34,338 nucleotides of DNA from Burkholderiales bacterium (GCA_019747905.1 JAIEQG010000104.1:1-34338), one strand, 5' to 3'. Shown: positions 16,918-25,697, counted from the stretch's first letter. Program-made: numbers and translations. The notes: a model not told the origin generated them from the letters alone.

Positions 16918-17586
16918 TCAACCGGCGAAGCAGTATGTGCAGCCTTTGCGCTGCGCGCCGTTGATCGCCAGCACACCGGATGGCACCACTTGCACGCCCG
17001 GGATGACGGCGGCGAGGAAGTCGCCCTTCACGACTTCATGGGCGACACCGGCTTCCTTCGCGATGCGCATGCTCTGGAAGTGAATGGCGGTGTTGCACAC
17101 CGCCACGCGCACGCCGCGGGCGATCAGTTGGTCCAGCGCGGCCTCGGGAAACGGCAGATCGCCCGGCTTGATGAACGCATACGGATTGCGCAGTGCGGGT
17201 GCCCTGGTCCCGGGGTCGTTGATCTTGTAGAACTCGCCCAGCTTGTACTTCTCCCAGACGTTGCTCTGCAGCGCGAGGGGCACTGCCGTGAGGCGCAGCA
17301 CCACGACCACGCCGAGGTCGGACTCCGGCACGTCGTAGCCTTCCACGCCGGTGGTGAGATACACGTGCGACCAGGCGAGCGCATAACCGTTGTTCGGCGC
17401 CGTGGCGTCGTAGACCTGACGGTACTTGCCGTGGATGCTCTCCAGCCATGTCTGAAAGCTCGTTCCTCCCCCCGATTCGGCGGCGGCCGTTGCTGGGGCG
17501 GGCTTCGATAATCCCACCGCGGCTGCTGCAGCGGCGACGGTGGCGATGAAGCTGCGGCGTGCGGGGGCGACTCTGGAATCCGACAT
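16918..17586 (-). CDS. Tat-exported DsrE-like protein
   Basis: A 222-residue protein. The N-terminus APARRSFIATVAAAAAAVG is a twin-arginine signal, so a folded protein is exported to the periplasm. The rest resembles DsrE/DsrF-like proteins: alternating hydrophobic strands such as DLGVVVVLRL, then LIARGVRVAVCNTAI with a Cys at the usual strand end. It ends with CTYCFAG, a CxxC pair at the extreme C-terminus that could bind a metal or act as a thiol pair. A good SD (AGGAG) precedes ATG 17586, and TAAGAT about 45 nt upstream may be a -10 box. It is followed closely by the LysE gene. Exact role unknown; the fold call is moderate. Confidence 0.75.
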   Translation of the reverse strand: MSDSRVAPARRSFIATVAAAAAAVGLSKPAPATAAAESGGGTSFQTWLESIHGKYRQVYDATAPNNGYALAWSHVYLTTGVEGYDVPESDLGVVVVLRLTAVPLALQSNVWEKYKLGEFYKINDPGTRAPALRNPYAFIKPGDLPFPEAALDQLIARGVRVAVCNTAIHFQSMRIAKEAGVAHEVVKGDFLAAVIPGVQVVPSGVLAINGAQRKGCTYCFAG

Positions 17587-17696
17587 GACGATCTCCTGGA
17601 AGTGGACGCGCCGGGGTGGGGCACAGGCATATCTTAAGCGCGTCGACGGCTGTACCGGTCGGCTGCTCCGCGACGGTGTGCGGCCGGTCGGTGCGG

Positions 17697-18101
17697 CTAC
17701 GCTTCGATGCCACGATGCCGGGTGTCCTCACCCGGCGTGATGAACAGCATGCTGGATGGTTCGTGCACCCTCGCGGTGTGCCACGTTCCCCTGGGGACGA
17801 TCGCGAAGGCATGGGCGCGGTCGAGTCTGATCTCGCGGCGGCCCTGCAGCTCTTCGAGCACGAACGTGACCGAGCCCGACAGCAGGCACACGATTTCGTC
17901 GCCCTTCGGGTGCATCTCCCACGACGTCCAGTCGGCGTCGAACGTGTAGCAGGAGACGAGATGCTCGCCGCGGAAGGTGCCGAGCTCGCCGCTCGCGAGC
18001 CGTTGCCAGAACGATTCGTCCACCGGGAGCGCTTCCGCGCCGCCGTCACTGCGCAGGCGTACGAAGGTGGAGTCGAGGTCAGGTTGGCGATCGTTCGTCA
18101 C
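17697..18101 (-). CDS. Cupin-domain protein
   Basis: A 134-residue single-domain cupin. Metal-ligand-like residues are visible in the two cupin motifs: WEMHPKGDEIVCLLSG (G-x-H-x-E-type first motif, His and Glu) and VPRGTWHTARV (second motif, His). Small cupins of this kind bind a metal and act as sensors, isomerases or dioxygenases. It starts 9 bp after the stop of the antiporter gene, so the two are very likely co-transcribed. A gap of 110 bp separates it from the Tat-signal gene. Substrate unknown. Confidence 0.85.
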   Translation of the reverse strand: MTNDRQPDLDSTFVRLRSDGGAEALPVDESFWQRLASGELGTFRGEHLVSCYTFDADWTSWEMHPKGDEIVCLLSGSVTFVLEELQGRREIRLDRAHAFAIVPRGTWHTARVHEPSSMLFITPGEDTRHRGIEA

Positions 18102-18110
18102 GGCGCCGTA

Positions 18111-19322
18111 TCAAGCGGCTTGCGACACGATGCGCTGCAGTCGTTGCAGCATCGGCGTGACCACCGGCACCGTCAGCATCGTGCTGGCCACGGCCATCAG
18201 CAGCAGCGCGGTGAAGGTTTCGGCTGCGATGATGCCCTTGTCCATGAGCACGTTGGCGAAGATGATCATGATGAGCCCCTTGGTCTGCAGCAGCCAGCCG
18301 ATGATGGACGCTTCGCCGGGCGCCCACTTGAGGATGCGGCCCGCGATGCGCACTCCGATCAGCTTGCCGGCCACGGCTGCCGCCAGCAGCAGGGCAGCGG
18401 CGACGAATACCGCCTCGCCGCCGACATTCCAGTTGGTCTTCAATCCCGTGCTGAGGAAGAACACCGGCATCACCACCAGCAGCACGTGGTGCCGCAATTG
18501 ATCCATCTGCTTCTGGTCGAACCATTCGCTGTCCATCACCGCGCCCGCCAGGAATGCGCCGACCATGTAGTGCAGCCCACACCAGTCGGCCCCGAACGCG
18601 CAGACGGCGAGCCAGATCAGCCCCACGTACCAGCGATCGCTCTCCGGCAGGCGCACCATCAGCCGTCGAAACGCGTAGCTCGAGACGGCGAACGCGAGCA
18701 GGAAAGACACCTGCATGCCGACGCGTTGCCAATCCATCAGGATCAGTGCGAGCACGCCCCAGATGGCAATGTCGTCGAGGCTCGCGTAGCGGAGCATGCG
18801 CTGGCCCACCGGCTGGCGCAGGATGTCGAGCTTTTCCAGCAGCAGGATCAGGATCGGCAGTGCGGTGACCGCGCAGGCCATGCCGACGCCGAGGACGAAT
18901 TGCCAGCGATGCCCACTCGGGCCCATCCAGCCCGACTGCAACGACAATCCCGCTGCTACCAGGCTGCCCAGCAGAAGCGGTGTGACCAACGCGAAGCCCG
19001 CGGTGACCGTGCTTTCCCGCCGGTGCACCCAGGCTTTCTTCAAATCGAGTTCGGTACCGGCGATCCACACGAAGACCATCACCGCCCACCACGCGATGCC
19101 GTTGAGCGACTGGACCACCGGCTGGGTGAAGACGAACGCGTAATAGTCCGGGTAGATCCGTCCGAGAATGCCGGGGCCCAGCAGGATGCCGGCGATGATC
19201 TGCACCACCACCAGCGGCGCGTAGTAGTCGGTCCTGCCGATGCGCCAGATCAGATACGGAATGGTGAAGATGATCGCAAGAGCGATCAGGTAGAGCTCCG
19301 TGACGCTGAGGGTGGAATGCAT
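18111..19322 (-). CDS. CPA2-type cation/proton antiporter
   Basis: A 403-residue polytopic membrane protein of the monovalent cation:proton antiporter-2 family (Na+/H+ exchanger domain). Seen: about twelve hydrophobic segments, GILLGPGILG (45-54), FVWIAGTELDL (84-94), GVGMACAVTALPIL (145-158), and the ion-binding pair in SLDDIAIWG (Asp 183-184). It ends after the membrane domain with no NAD-binding (RCK/TrkA-N) regulatory domain. The family exchanges Na+ or K+ for protons in pH and osmotic balance. It heads the likely operon with the cupin gene. Confidence 0.9.
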   Translation of the reverse strand: MHSTLSVTELYLIALAIIFTIPYLIWRIGRTDYYAPLVVVQIIAGILLGPGILGRIYPDYYAFVFTQPVVQSLNGIAWWAVMVFVWIAGTELDLKKAWVHRRESTVTAGFALVTPLLLGSLVAAGLSLQSGWMGPSGHRWQFVLGVGMACAVTALPILILLLEKLDILRQPVGQRMLRYASLDDIAIWGVLALILMDWQRVGMQVSFLLAFAVSSYAFRRLMVRLPESDRWYVGLIWLAVCAFGADWCGLHYMVGAFLAGAVMDSEWFDQKQMDQLRHHVLLVVMPVFFLSTGLKTNWNVGGEAVFVAAALLLAAAVAGKLIGVRIAGRILKWAPGEASIIGWLLQTKGLIMIIFANVLMDKGIIAAETFTALLLMAVASTMLTVPVVTPMLQRLQRIVSQAA

Positions 19323-19416
19323 GGGCGGGCGGTGGCGGGTCGATTGGTGGCGAGGGTCATGCGAGCAAGGCGATCTCCATGATTATCCATGCACCGGGCG
19401 CCCGCACGGCGCCGTG

Positions 19417-19452
19417 CTCGGAGCGACCCGCGATGTGGCGGCCCGCTCCGAG
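19417..19452 (-). terminator. Hairpin downstream of the sulfatase gene
   Basis: Arms CTCGGAGCG (19417-19425) and CGCTCCGAG (19444-19452) form a perfect 9-bp stem with an 18-nt loop, 14 bp after the sulfatase stop. There is no T-tract, so it may stabilise or terminate the transcript with help from Rho. Confidence 0.4.
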
Positions 19453-19466
19453 ATTCAGCCGAACAG

Positions 19467-21830
19467 CTACTTCTGCTCGATCGTTACCTTGATGATCTTG
19501 CCGGTGAAGGCGTTGTTGCCCTGGGCGTAGTCGGGAGACACGTTGGTCTCGGCGTCCAGGCCGACGTCGGCACCTTCGTCCGCCGAAAACGCGAATGGCT
19601 GGGTCTTGGGGATCTGTGCCTCGGCGACCTGCTTGCCATCGACGCTCAGGATCGACTTGCCTCCGGTTCCGGGCTTGGCCCCGTCCGGAATGAACTCATA
19701 GAAGATCGTGTGCTTGCCGGGCGCGATCGCGCTGGTGCCCGCGATGTTGGTGCGCTCGAGGGCGAACCAGTTGTACTCGTGGTGGACGATGCCGTCCTTC
19801 ATGTAGAGGACCCAGCCGCCGAAGTAACCGGCCTGCGCCAGGATGACGCCTTGCGTATTGTCGTCCTTCAGTTCCACTTCGGCCGTGACGGTATGGTGGA
19901 CGCCCTTCACGTTGATGAAGGCGTTCTCCATGATGCCGGTCATGCCCGGGAAGACCGTCAGCGACTTGCGTCCGTTCAACAGGTCGGGCCGGCCGGCGGT
20001 GACCGGGTTGAAGCGCTCCGAACGCCGATCGTCGATGGGTAGCACGTTGTTCCTGACGGCTTCCTTCATGAACAGGGCCTGAAGTTCCTTCAGCTTCGCG
20101 GGCTGCGTCGCGGCGAGGTCGACGGCTTCGCTGAAATCCTGGTCCACGTGGTAGAGTTCCCAGACATCCGACGTGAGCGGTGGATTCTGGGTGAGCAGCC
20201 ACGGGATCGAGTGACGGGTGCAGGCTACCCAACCCTTGTGGTAGATGCCGCGGTTACCGAACATCTCGAAGTACTGCGTCGTGCGGCGGTCGGCGGCCTT
20301 GGGAGCATCGGCGGAATAGAGCATGGACACACCGTCCATGGGCCGTTGCCGTACGCCATTCACTTTGCGCGGTTGGGGCAGCTTCGCCGCCTCGAGCACG
20401 GTGGGTGCCACGTCGATGACGTGGTGGAACTGGCTGCGGATCTCCCCCTTCGCCTTGATGCCCTGGGGCCAGTGCAGGACCATGCCGTTGCGCGTGCCGC
20501 CGAAGTGGCTGGCCACCTGCTTGGTCCACTGGAAGGGCGTGTTGCCGGCCCACGCCCAGCCGATGGCGAAGTGCGGAAACGTCGTCGGGTCGCCCCAGTT
20601 GTCGATGTGCCCCATCATCTGGTCGGCCGTGCCACCGATGCCGTTGAGCGCCATCATCTCGTTGTAGGTGCCTTCGGGTCCGCCTTCGGCGCTCGCCCCG
20701 TTGTCACCCACGATGTAGAAGAAGATCGTGTTGTCCAACTCGCCGATCGCTTCCAACTGCGCGACCAGTCGGCCCACTTCGTGGTCGGTGTGCTCGGCAA
20801 ACCCGGCGAAGGTTTCCATCTGGCGTTCGAAGAGACGCTTCTGCTCGGCGTTCATGTCGTCCCAGGCGGGAATCTCCTTAGGCCGTGGCGTCAGCTTGGC
20901 GTTGGCCGGGATCACGCCCATCTCCTTCTGGCGCGCGAAGGTCGCCTCGCGCAACTGGTCCCAGCCGCCGCTGAACTGGCCCTTGTACTTCTCGATCCAC
21001 TCCTTGGGCGCGTGGTGCGGGGCGTGCGTCGCACCGGTGGCGAAGTAGATGTAGAAAGGCTTGTCCGGCGTGAGCGACTGCTGGGCACTCACCCAGTTGA
21101 TCGCCTGGTCGGTCATGTCCACGGTGAAGTGGTAACCGGGCGTCTGCCTGGGCTCGACTCTCGCCGTGCCGTCGTAGATCGCCGGCGCCCATTGGTTGGT
21201 TTCGCCGCCGATGAATCCGTAGAACTTGTCGAAGCCTGACCCGGTGGGCCAGCGATCATAGGGCCCGGAGTTCGAGACTTCCCAGGGCGGGGTCTCGTGA
21301 TACTTGCCGAAGGCCGCCGTGCTGTAGCCGTTCTGGCGCAGGATCTCGGCCAGGGTCGTGATGGTCCTGGGGCGCACACCTGTGTTGCCGGGGAATGCCG
21401 TGGCGAGTTCCATGATCGCACCGGCATTGTTCGCGTGATGGTTGTGGCCGGTCAGCAGGGCCACGCGGGTCGGGCTGCACAGTGCCGTGGTGTGGAAACG
21501 GTTGTAGCGCAGTCCTGCGCCGGCCATCTTCTACAGCGTGGGCATGCGGATCGGCCCGCCGAAGGCGCTACTGTGGCCGAAGCCGATGTCGTCGATCAGT
21601 ACGATCACCACGTTAGGGGCTCCGCGCGGAGCCTTCACTTCGAACCGCGGCGGCGCCTTGGCGTTGCGTGCGTCGAGCGTAGTGATGGCCTTCGGCTGAG
21701 GCTCCGCGATCGGCAGCACGGTGCGATCCAAAGGATGAGCCGCAGCGGTCTTCTCGCGGGCTTCGGCTGCCGGCGCGATGGTCACGGCCAGGGCGACCCC
21801 TAGAATGGTGATTGCATTGGCGAACTTCAT
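19467..21830 (-). pseudogene. Arylsulfatase, interrupted by an in-frame amber codon
   Basis: From ATG 21830 (SD GGGAGA) the frame encodes a 787-codon periplasmic sulfatase: signal peptide at residues 1-24 (cleavage after AEA), metal-binding VLIDDIGFG (Asp 80-81), and the formylglycine signature CSPTRVALLTG (Cys118, Arg122) needed for sulfate-ester hydrolysis. Further sulfatase blocks follow (FGKYHETP, GDNGASAEGG). A TAG at 21531-21533 replaces codon 100, in a context where relatives read PTLDKM or PTLEKM; a single G-to-T change from GAG explains it. The frame continues intact on both sides, with no other lesion. A restart at ATG 21527 would lack the signal peptide and both metal Asp residues, so activity is unlikely without readthrough. 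Other explanations are a sequencing error or suppression. Confidence 0.88.
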
Positions 21831-21963
21831 GGTGGTTTCTCCCTGATCGATTGACTGCATGCGGCGCTTACTGCGTTCTCCGGGCCGCATGATAAGGGCA
21901 TCCGGCCCTACGCGCGCGGATCGTCGGCGCGAACTGACGTAGCGGATGAATGGCAATCCGCTT

Positions 21964-22003
21964 GCCCCCATCCCGGGCTTCCCCCACCAGAGGTGGGGGA
22001 AGG
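21964..22003. repeat. REP-like hairpin, single copy
   Basis: GCCCCCATCCC (21964-21974) leads into a perfect hairpin with arms CTTCCCCCACC (21978-21988) and GGTGGGGGAAG (21992-22002), loop AGA. The same head sequence and stem core occur twice, inverted, at 30729-31069. It lies about 130 bp upstream of the sulfatase start. Confidence 0.75.
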
Positions 22004-22041
22004 AGTGCCTGTAGTTTGGGGTGACGTGAGCGTTGCGTCCG

Positions 22042-22100
22042 CTCCCTCGCGCGCAGCGTGGGGGAGGGCTGGTTGCGTTGCGCGTCGCCTTGCGCAACGC
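22042..22100. repeat. Degenerate REP-like segment plus 9-bp hairpin
   Basis: CTCCCTCGCGCGC with a partly complementary GTGGGGGAGGG (about 22042-22068) looks like a decayed copy of the same hairpin family. Next to it, arms GCGTTGCGC (22075-22083) and GCGCAACGC (22092-22100) form a perfect 9-bp stem with an 8-nt loop. No gene is seen between 21831 and 22169. Confidence 0.5.
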
Positions 22101-22140
22101 ATGCGGGGAAATGCTTTCTCCCCCGGTAGCTGGATGTACG

Positions 22141-22183
22141 TTCCCTCACCCGGCTTCGCCGGGTGAAGGTCAGGGTGGGGGCG
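22141..22183. repeat. REP-like hairpin overlapping a gene end
   Basis: Perfect stem TCACCCGGC (22146-22154) and GCCGGGTGA (22158-22166), loop TTC. It is followed by AGGTCAGGGTGGGGGC, which is the reverse complement of a head resembling the GCCCCCATCCCAACCTT of the other copies. It is a diverged member in the opposite orientation to the copy at 21964, and it contains the last codons and stop of the small gene at 22170. Confidence 0.65.
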
Positions 22184-22361
22184 CCTTGGTCTGGTCCAAC
22201 AAGTTCGCCACGTCGACCGACTGCATCGCGCTTACTGCAGCCTCCCACCGCCCCTCCGCGCACAGCCCTTGGACGCCGGCATCCTCGTAGGCCTGCAGTG
22301 CTGCCCTCAGATACGCTTCACGGATCTGTGCTGCGACCTGTTCCAGTGTCGTGTCGGTCAT
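22170..22361 (-). CDS. Small hypothetical protein, tail from REP element
   Basis: A 63-residue protein from ATG 22361. The sequence EAYLRAALQAYEDAGVQGL followed by CAEGRWEAAVSAM resembles a small helical family found in many proteobacteria (AYEDAGxxGLCxEGRWExA), with no assigned function that I know. It starts 52 bp after the ChaA gene and may end the same transcript. The last residues (APPP) and the stop lie within a REP-like element, so the original C-terminus was probably different. Confidence 0.65.
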   Translation of the reverse strand: MTDTTLEQVAAQIREAYLRAALQAYEDAGVQGLCAEGRWEAAVSAMQSVDVANLLDQTKAPPP

Positions 22362-22413
22362 GTAATTGCGTGGAGGCGTTGGTGCTCGGTCTGTCCGATG
22401 TCTCGCCGGGCTG

Positions 22414-23535
22414 CTAGTTCTGGAAGATGAGCAGAATGTATGCGGCGAACAGCACCAGATGAACCGCACCCTGCAGGATGTTGGTCCGCCCGCTGGCGAA
22501 GGTGATCATGCTGACCACGATGGTGAGCACCAACAGGACGAGTTCGGCGTGCTGCACGCCCAGGATCATGGAGTGCCCGGACATCTCGCTGATCAACACC
22601 ATCGCGGGAACCGTGAGCCCGATGGTCGCGAGCACCGAACCCAGGAAGATGTTCACCGAGCGCTGCAGCTGATTGGCGAGCGCGGCGCGTACCGCGCCCA
22701 GCGCTTCGGGCGTGGCCACCAGCGCCGCCACGATGACACCGCCCACGGCAGCCGGCGCCAGCAGTGTCTCGATCAGGTGGTCGATGGGGCGGGAGAGTTG
22801 CTCGGCCAGGAACAGTGCCGGCAGCAGGTTGGCCACGAGGCATAGCGAGGGCCAGGCGACCCGTCGGTCCGGGGCCGGTGGCGGAGTTGCCGTCGACCCG
22901 GACCTGCCGTCCGGCACTACTGAAAAGTAGCCGCTGTGCCGCCCGGTCTGAACCACCAGGAACGTCCCATAGAGGCCGATCGAAACGAACACGAGAAACA
23001 CCTGCTGTGCGAACGACAGCGTCGCGCCCGGTGTCGTCTGGGTGAAGTTGGGCAGGACGAGGCTCAGGACGATGAGGGGAACGATGGCGCCGAGGTAGAC
23101 GTTGGCGCCCTGCAGGTTGTGATGCTGTTCGCGGTGACACCAGCCGCCGACCAGCAGCGACAGACCCACCATTCCGTTGAGGATGATCATGACCACGGCG
23201 AACAGCGTGTCGCGGGCGAGTGTCGGGTTGGCTTCGCCGTGCAGCATGACGGCGGAAATGCTGGTCACCTCGATGACGGTCACCGAGAGCGTGAGGATCA
23301 GCGTGCCATAGGGCTCACCGAGCTGTTCCGCCAGGTGGTCCGCATGACGAACGACTGCGAGCGCGGACCCGAGGATCGCCGCGAAGAGCCACGCGAACAG
23401 GATGATCAGCAGCGGCCAGCTCGAAAGCTGCGTCCACAGCGTGCCGCCCCAGAAGTGGAAGATCGCGCACGTGGGAATGCTGATCGCCAGGAACCATTCC
23501 TGGCGGATGCGTGCCGCCAGCGTGGGGTGAGCCAT
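22414..23535 (-). CDS. chaA: ChaA-type calcium (sodium/potassium):proton antiporter
   Basis: A 373-residue inner-membrane protein, close to E. coli ChaA in length. ATG 23535 is chosen because it lies two bases after the GST stop and gives a normal N-terminus; the longer upstream frame is low-complexity Arg-rich shadow. About eleven hydrophobic segments are visible. The CaCA-type motif GEPYGTLILTLSVTVIEV (73-90) has its acidic ion-binding Glu, followed by LARDTLFAVVMIILNGMVG. The second repeat contains ALVATPEALGAVRAAL and SVLATIGLTVPAMV. ChaA exports Ca2+, Na+ or K+ in exchange for protons at alkaline pH. It is coupled to the GST gene. Confidence 0.93.
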   Translation of the reverse strand: MAHPTLAARIRQEWFLAISIPTCAIFHFWGGTLWTQLSSWPLLIILFAWLFAAILGSALAVVRHADHLAEQLGEPYGTLILTLSVTVIEVTSISAVMLHGEANPTLARDTLFAVVMIILNGMVGLSLLVGGWCHREQHHNLQGANVYLGAIVPLIVLSLVLPNFTQTTPGATLSFAQQVFLVFVSIGLYGTFLVVQTGRHSGYFSVVPDGRSGSTATPPPAPDRRVAWPSLCLVANLLPALFLAEQLSRPIDHLIETLLAPAAVGGVIVAALVATPEALGAVRAALANQLQRSVNIFLGSVLATIGLTVPAMVLISEMSGHSMILGVQHAELVLLVLTIVVSMITFASGRTNILQGAVHLVLFAAYILLIFQN

Positions 23536-23537
23536 GG

Positions 23538-24239
23538 CTAACCCGTGAACAGTGTCGCCAGCGGCTTGTCCTCCGGCACCACGGGCGAGAATTCCCTGGC
23601 GTCGGCGAACGCGCTCGCGAAGGCAGGTCGCTTCGACACCGTGCTGAGGTAACGCCGGAAGATCTCGTCGCGGCAAAGGCCGTAGCCGCGAGCCCAGAAC
23701 ACGTCGTAGGCGACCAGACAATCCGCCGCCGTGAACGCGTCGCCGCAGATGTAGGGGGTCGCCTCGAGGCGTCGGGCCAACTGCGGCTCTGCTTCCTGTG
23801 CGAACTTGCTGCGATAGCGTGCAACCGTGCGCGGGTCGCGTTGCTCTGCGGGCAGCATGTGTTCGTGAATTCGCACTTGCGAGAGCATCACGTCCATCGA
23901 CGTGGCACCGAAGTGCAACATCTGGAGGTAGTCGGCGCGTTGCGGCGACGCCCCTGGCGGCGGCGCCAGAGCCTTCTCCGGATACGCATCGGCGAGGAAT
24001 GCGACCATCGCCGCACTCTCGATCATCCGCTGGACCTCGCCGCCTTCCCAGGTGATCTCGAGCACGGGCACGCAATGGTTGGGATTGAGCGCCAGGAAGT
24101 CCGCACCGTACTGCACGCCATCATAGAGCGCGACCTTCTCGACCTCGAACGCGTCGCCGACCACTTCGTGCAGCATCCATTTGACCCGTGCGCTGCGCGT
24201 GGCGGGGTGGTGATACAGCTTGAGGCGATCAATCTTCAT
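23538..24239 (-). CDS. Glutathione S-transferase family protein
   Basis: A 233-residue cytosolic protein. It starts at ATG 24239 (MKIDRLKLYHHP); an upstream in-frame ATG lacks an SD. The N-terminal thioredoxin-like domain shows the strand KLYHHPATRSARVKWMLHE, where a Ser or Thr could activate glutathione, and NHCVPVLE with the cis-proline. The glutathione gamma-glutamyl site is read as MIESAAMVAFLAD (Glu-Ser). The C-terminal helical domain includes YICGDAFTAADCLVAYD, the conserved N-capping motif of GSTs. It lies 29 bp after the ABM-domain gene and 2 bp before chaA. Substrate unknown. Confidence 0.92.
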   Translation of the reverse strand: MKIDRLKLYHHPATRSARVKWMLHEVVGDAFEVEKVALYDGVQYGADFLALNPNHCVPVLEITWEGGEVQRMIESAAMVAFLADAYPEKALAPPPGASPQRADYLQMLHFGATSMDVMLSQVRIHEHMLPAEQRDPRTVARYRSKFAQEAEPQLARRLEATPYICGDAFTAADCLVAYDVFWARGYGLCRDEIFRRYLSTVSKRPAFASAFADAREFSPVVPEDKPLATLFTG

Positions 24240-24268
24240 GGCGGTTCGAGACCTCTTCGGACGATTCC

Positions 24269-24553
24269 CTACTCCAGAACGGAACACGGGACGAACGTGA
24301 GCGTGCGCTCGATCGCTTCGGTCTCGGCGCGAAAGCGCGCGACCGAAGCGCCGTTGCGATGAGCCTGGAACGCTGCCTCGTCCGCGTACACTTCATACAG
24401 CATCAGGTTCTTCTCGGGCCGCAATACTTCGAAGCGCAGCGTGCCGGGTTCGTCTCTGAGGCACCGGTCCCGGTGCGCCAGCAGGAACGGCAGGAAGGCG
24501 TCGATCTTGTCCGACGCGATCTCGTAAGTGGCCACGACTGCGAACTGCCCCAT
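24269..24553 (-). CDS. Antibiotic biosynthesis monooxygenase (ABM)-domain protein
   Basis: A 94-residue ferredoxin-like-fold protein of the ABM / quinol monooxygenase (YgiN-like) family. Seen: the opening strand FAVVATYEIASDKIDAFLPF, the segment EPGTLRFEVLRPEKN, and LMLYEVYADEAAFQAHRNGA with the characteristic YEVYxDxxAFxxH block. Family members are cofactor-free dimers that oxidise quinols or aromatic compounds. It sits between a lipoprotein gene (55-bp gap) and the GST gene (29-bp gap), consistent with a small redox or detoxification unit. Confidence 0.9.
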   Translation of the reverse strand: MGQFAVVATYEIASDKIDAFLPFLLAHRDRCLRDEPGTLRFEVLRPEKNLMLYEVYADEAAFQAHRNGASVARFRAETEAIERTLTFVPCSVLE

Positions 24554-24608
24554 GGAATTGTCCCCGATGCTTCGTTGCGAGGCGGGAAGGCATCCCGCCG
24601 CTGCTCCG

Positions 24609-25697
24609 TCACCGTGGCCTGGGTCTGACGATCAGCCGGTACTCCGACGCATTTGCGGCCACGGTGCCGATCGCCGCCCTCGAAACCTCACCCACGTCTG
24701 CATCCGTCCGCAGTGTTGCAGTCACCGCCTGCAAATCTGCGGACGAAGCGCTGCGCAACACGAGCATCACGCCAGCGGGGGTGGCGGCGATCGATTCGAG
24801 CGTCGTCCCGGGCGGCAGTTTATCGGGAAGACGCTCGAAGAGGATCGTGGCGAGCCTCGACATTTCGGCGGGCGGTGGCCGGTCCTCGGGCGCAGGAGCG
24901 GCAGCGGGTGGCTGGCGCGGAGGAGCGCGATCTTCCGGGGTCGGGGCGGCCGCAACCGCGGGCATGGGCAGATCGGCGGCGTTCGCCACCCATTTCTCCG
25001 GCCACGCCGTGGGGGCCATGCGCGCGAACGAAGTCGCAGCACCCGGGCAGTACTCGATGTTCATGATCTGGGCGCTCTTCAGTTCGCAGCGAGTGGTGCG
25101 CACCAGCAGGCCGTGCTCCACGTCCGGGGTGACGTCCACTTCCGTGTATTCGGATGCGCGCAACCCGCCGGGCTTCTCGATCAAGCGGGCGGCGCGATAC
25201 AGCTTCATCCAACCGGCCTCGCATGCAAGGCCGTAGACGAGGCCCTGCTGCTCTTGCGTGAGCCACGGCTTCAACCGGTCGTCCCGGTTGGCGTAGGGCC
25301 GATCGAGGCGTTGCTTGCCGGCGTTGTAGAGCATGTCCGCGCGCCAGTGAACATAGCGGTCCGGGGCCGAATCACGCAGGCGCATCGCTGCGGCGAGGAA
25401 ATCCTCGCGTGTCATCGTGCGGGTGAGCCGATACTGGCCGGCGGACTGCGATTGCAGGCGCACGGCCGACCACTGGCCGAACTCGGGTGAGTGCATTCCT
25501 TCGCCTGCAGGCAGAAACCCGTTGCCGTCGCTTGCCAGGAACCGGTACTCCCCATCGAGCCGCGGACACGTCTTGCCGTTCGCGCCCCAGTGGCCCTTCG
25601 CCTGCTTCGGCAGGTGCTTCGGCGGTTCATCCCCGAGGGGATTGCAGCCGGCCAGCGCCAGCAAAACGGCCGTTGCGCAAAGCAGAGTGAGTCGCAT
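24609..25697 (-). CDS. Putative lipoprotein of unknown function
   Basis: A 362-residue protein. ATG 25697 is chosen because it gives a classic lipoprotein signal, MRLTLLCATAVLLALAGC, with a LALAGC lipobox (Cys18); the longer frame start at 25748 would add an unhelpful extension. The N-terminal two thirds hold scattered Cys and Trp residues and no family I recognise. A Pro/Ala-rich linker (about residues 255-280) separates it from a C-terminal segment of about 80 residues (LATILFERLPDKLPPGTTL onwards) that looks like a small alpha/beta domain. It is probably anchored in the outer membrane. It lies 47 bp after the membrane protein gene. Confidence 0.8.
   Translation of the reverse strand: MRLTLLCATAVLLALAGCNPLGDEPPKHLPKQAKGHWGANGKTCPRLDGEYRFLASDGNGFLPAGEGMHSPEFGQWSAVRLQSQSAGQYRLTRTMTREDFLAAAMRLRDSAPDRYVHWRADMLYNAGKQRLDRPYANRDDRLKPWLTQEQQGLVYGLACEAGWMKLYRAARLIEKPGGLRASEYTEVDVTPDVEHGLLVRTTRCELKSAQIMNIEYCPGAATSFARMAPTAWPEKWVANAADLPMPAVAAAPTPEDRAPPRQPPAAAPAPEDRPPPAEMSRLATILFERLPDKLPPGTTLESIAATPAGVMLVLRSASSADLQAVTATLRTDADVGEVSRAAIGTVAANASEYRLIVRPRPR

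Noticed and set aside
16228..19382. Long plus-strand frames opposite LysE, DsrE-like, cupin and antiporter genes
   Set aside because: They are His/Gln/Arg-rich shadows of genes with clear family motifs on the minus strand.
22414..24075. Long N-terminal extension of the ChaA frame up to 24075
   Set aside because: The extra 180 residues are Arg-rich, lie antisense-frame over the GST gene on the same strand, and have no family match; ATG 23535 gives a normal ChaA length.
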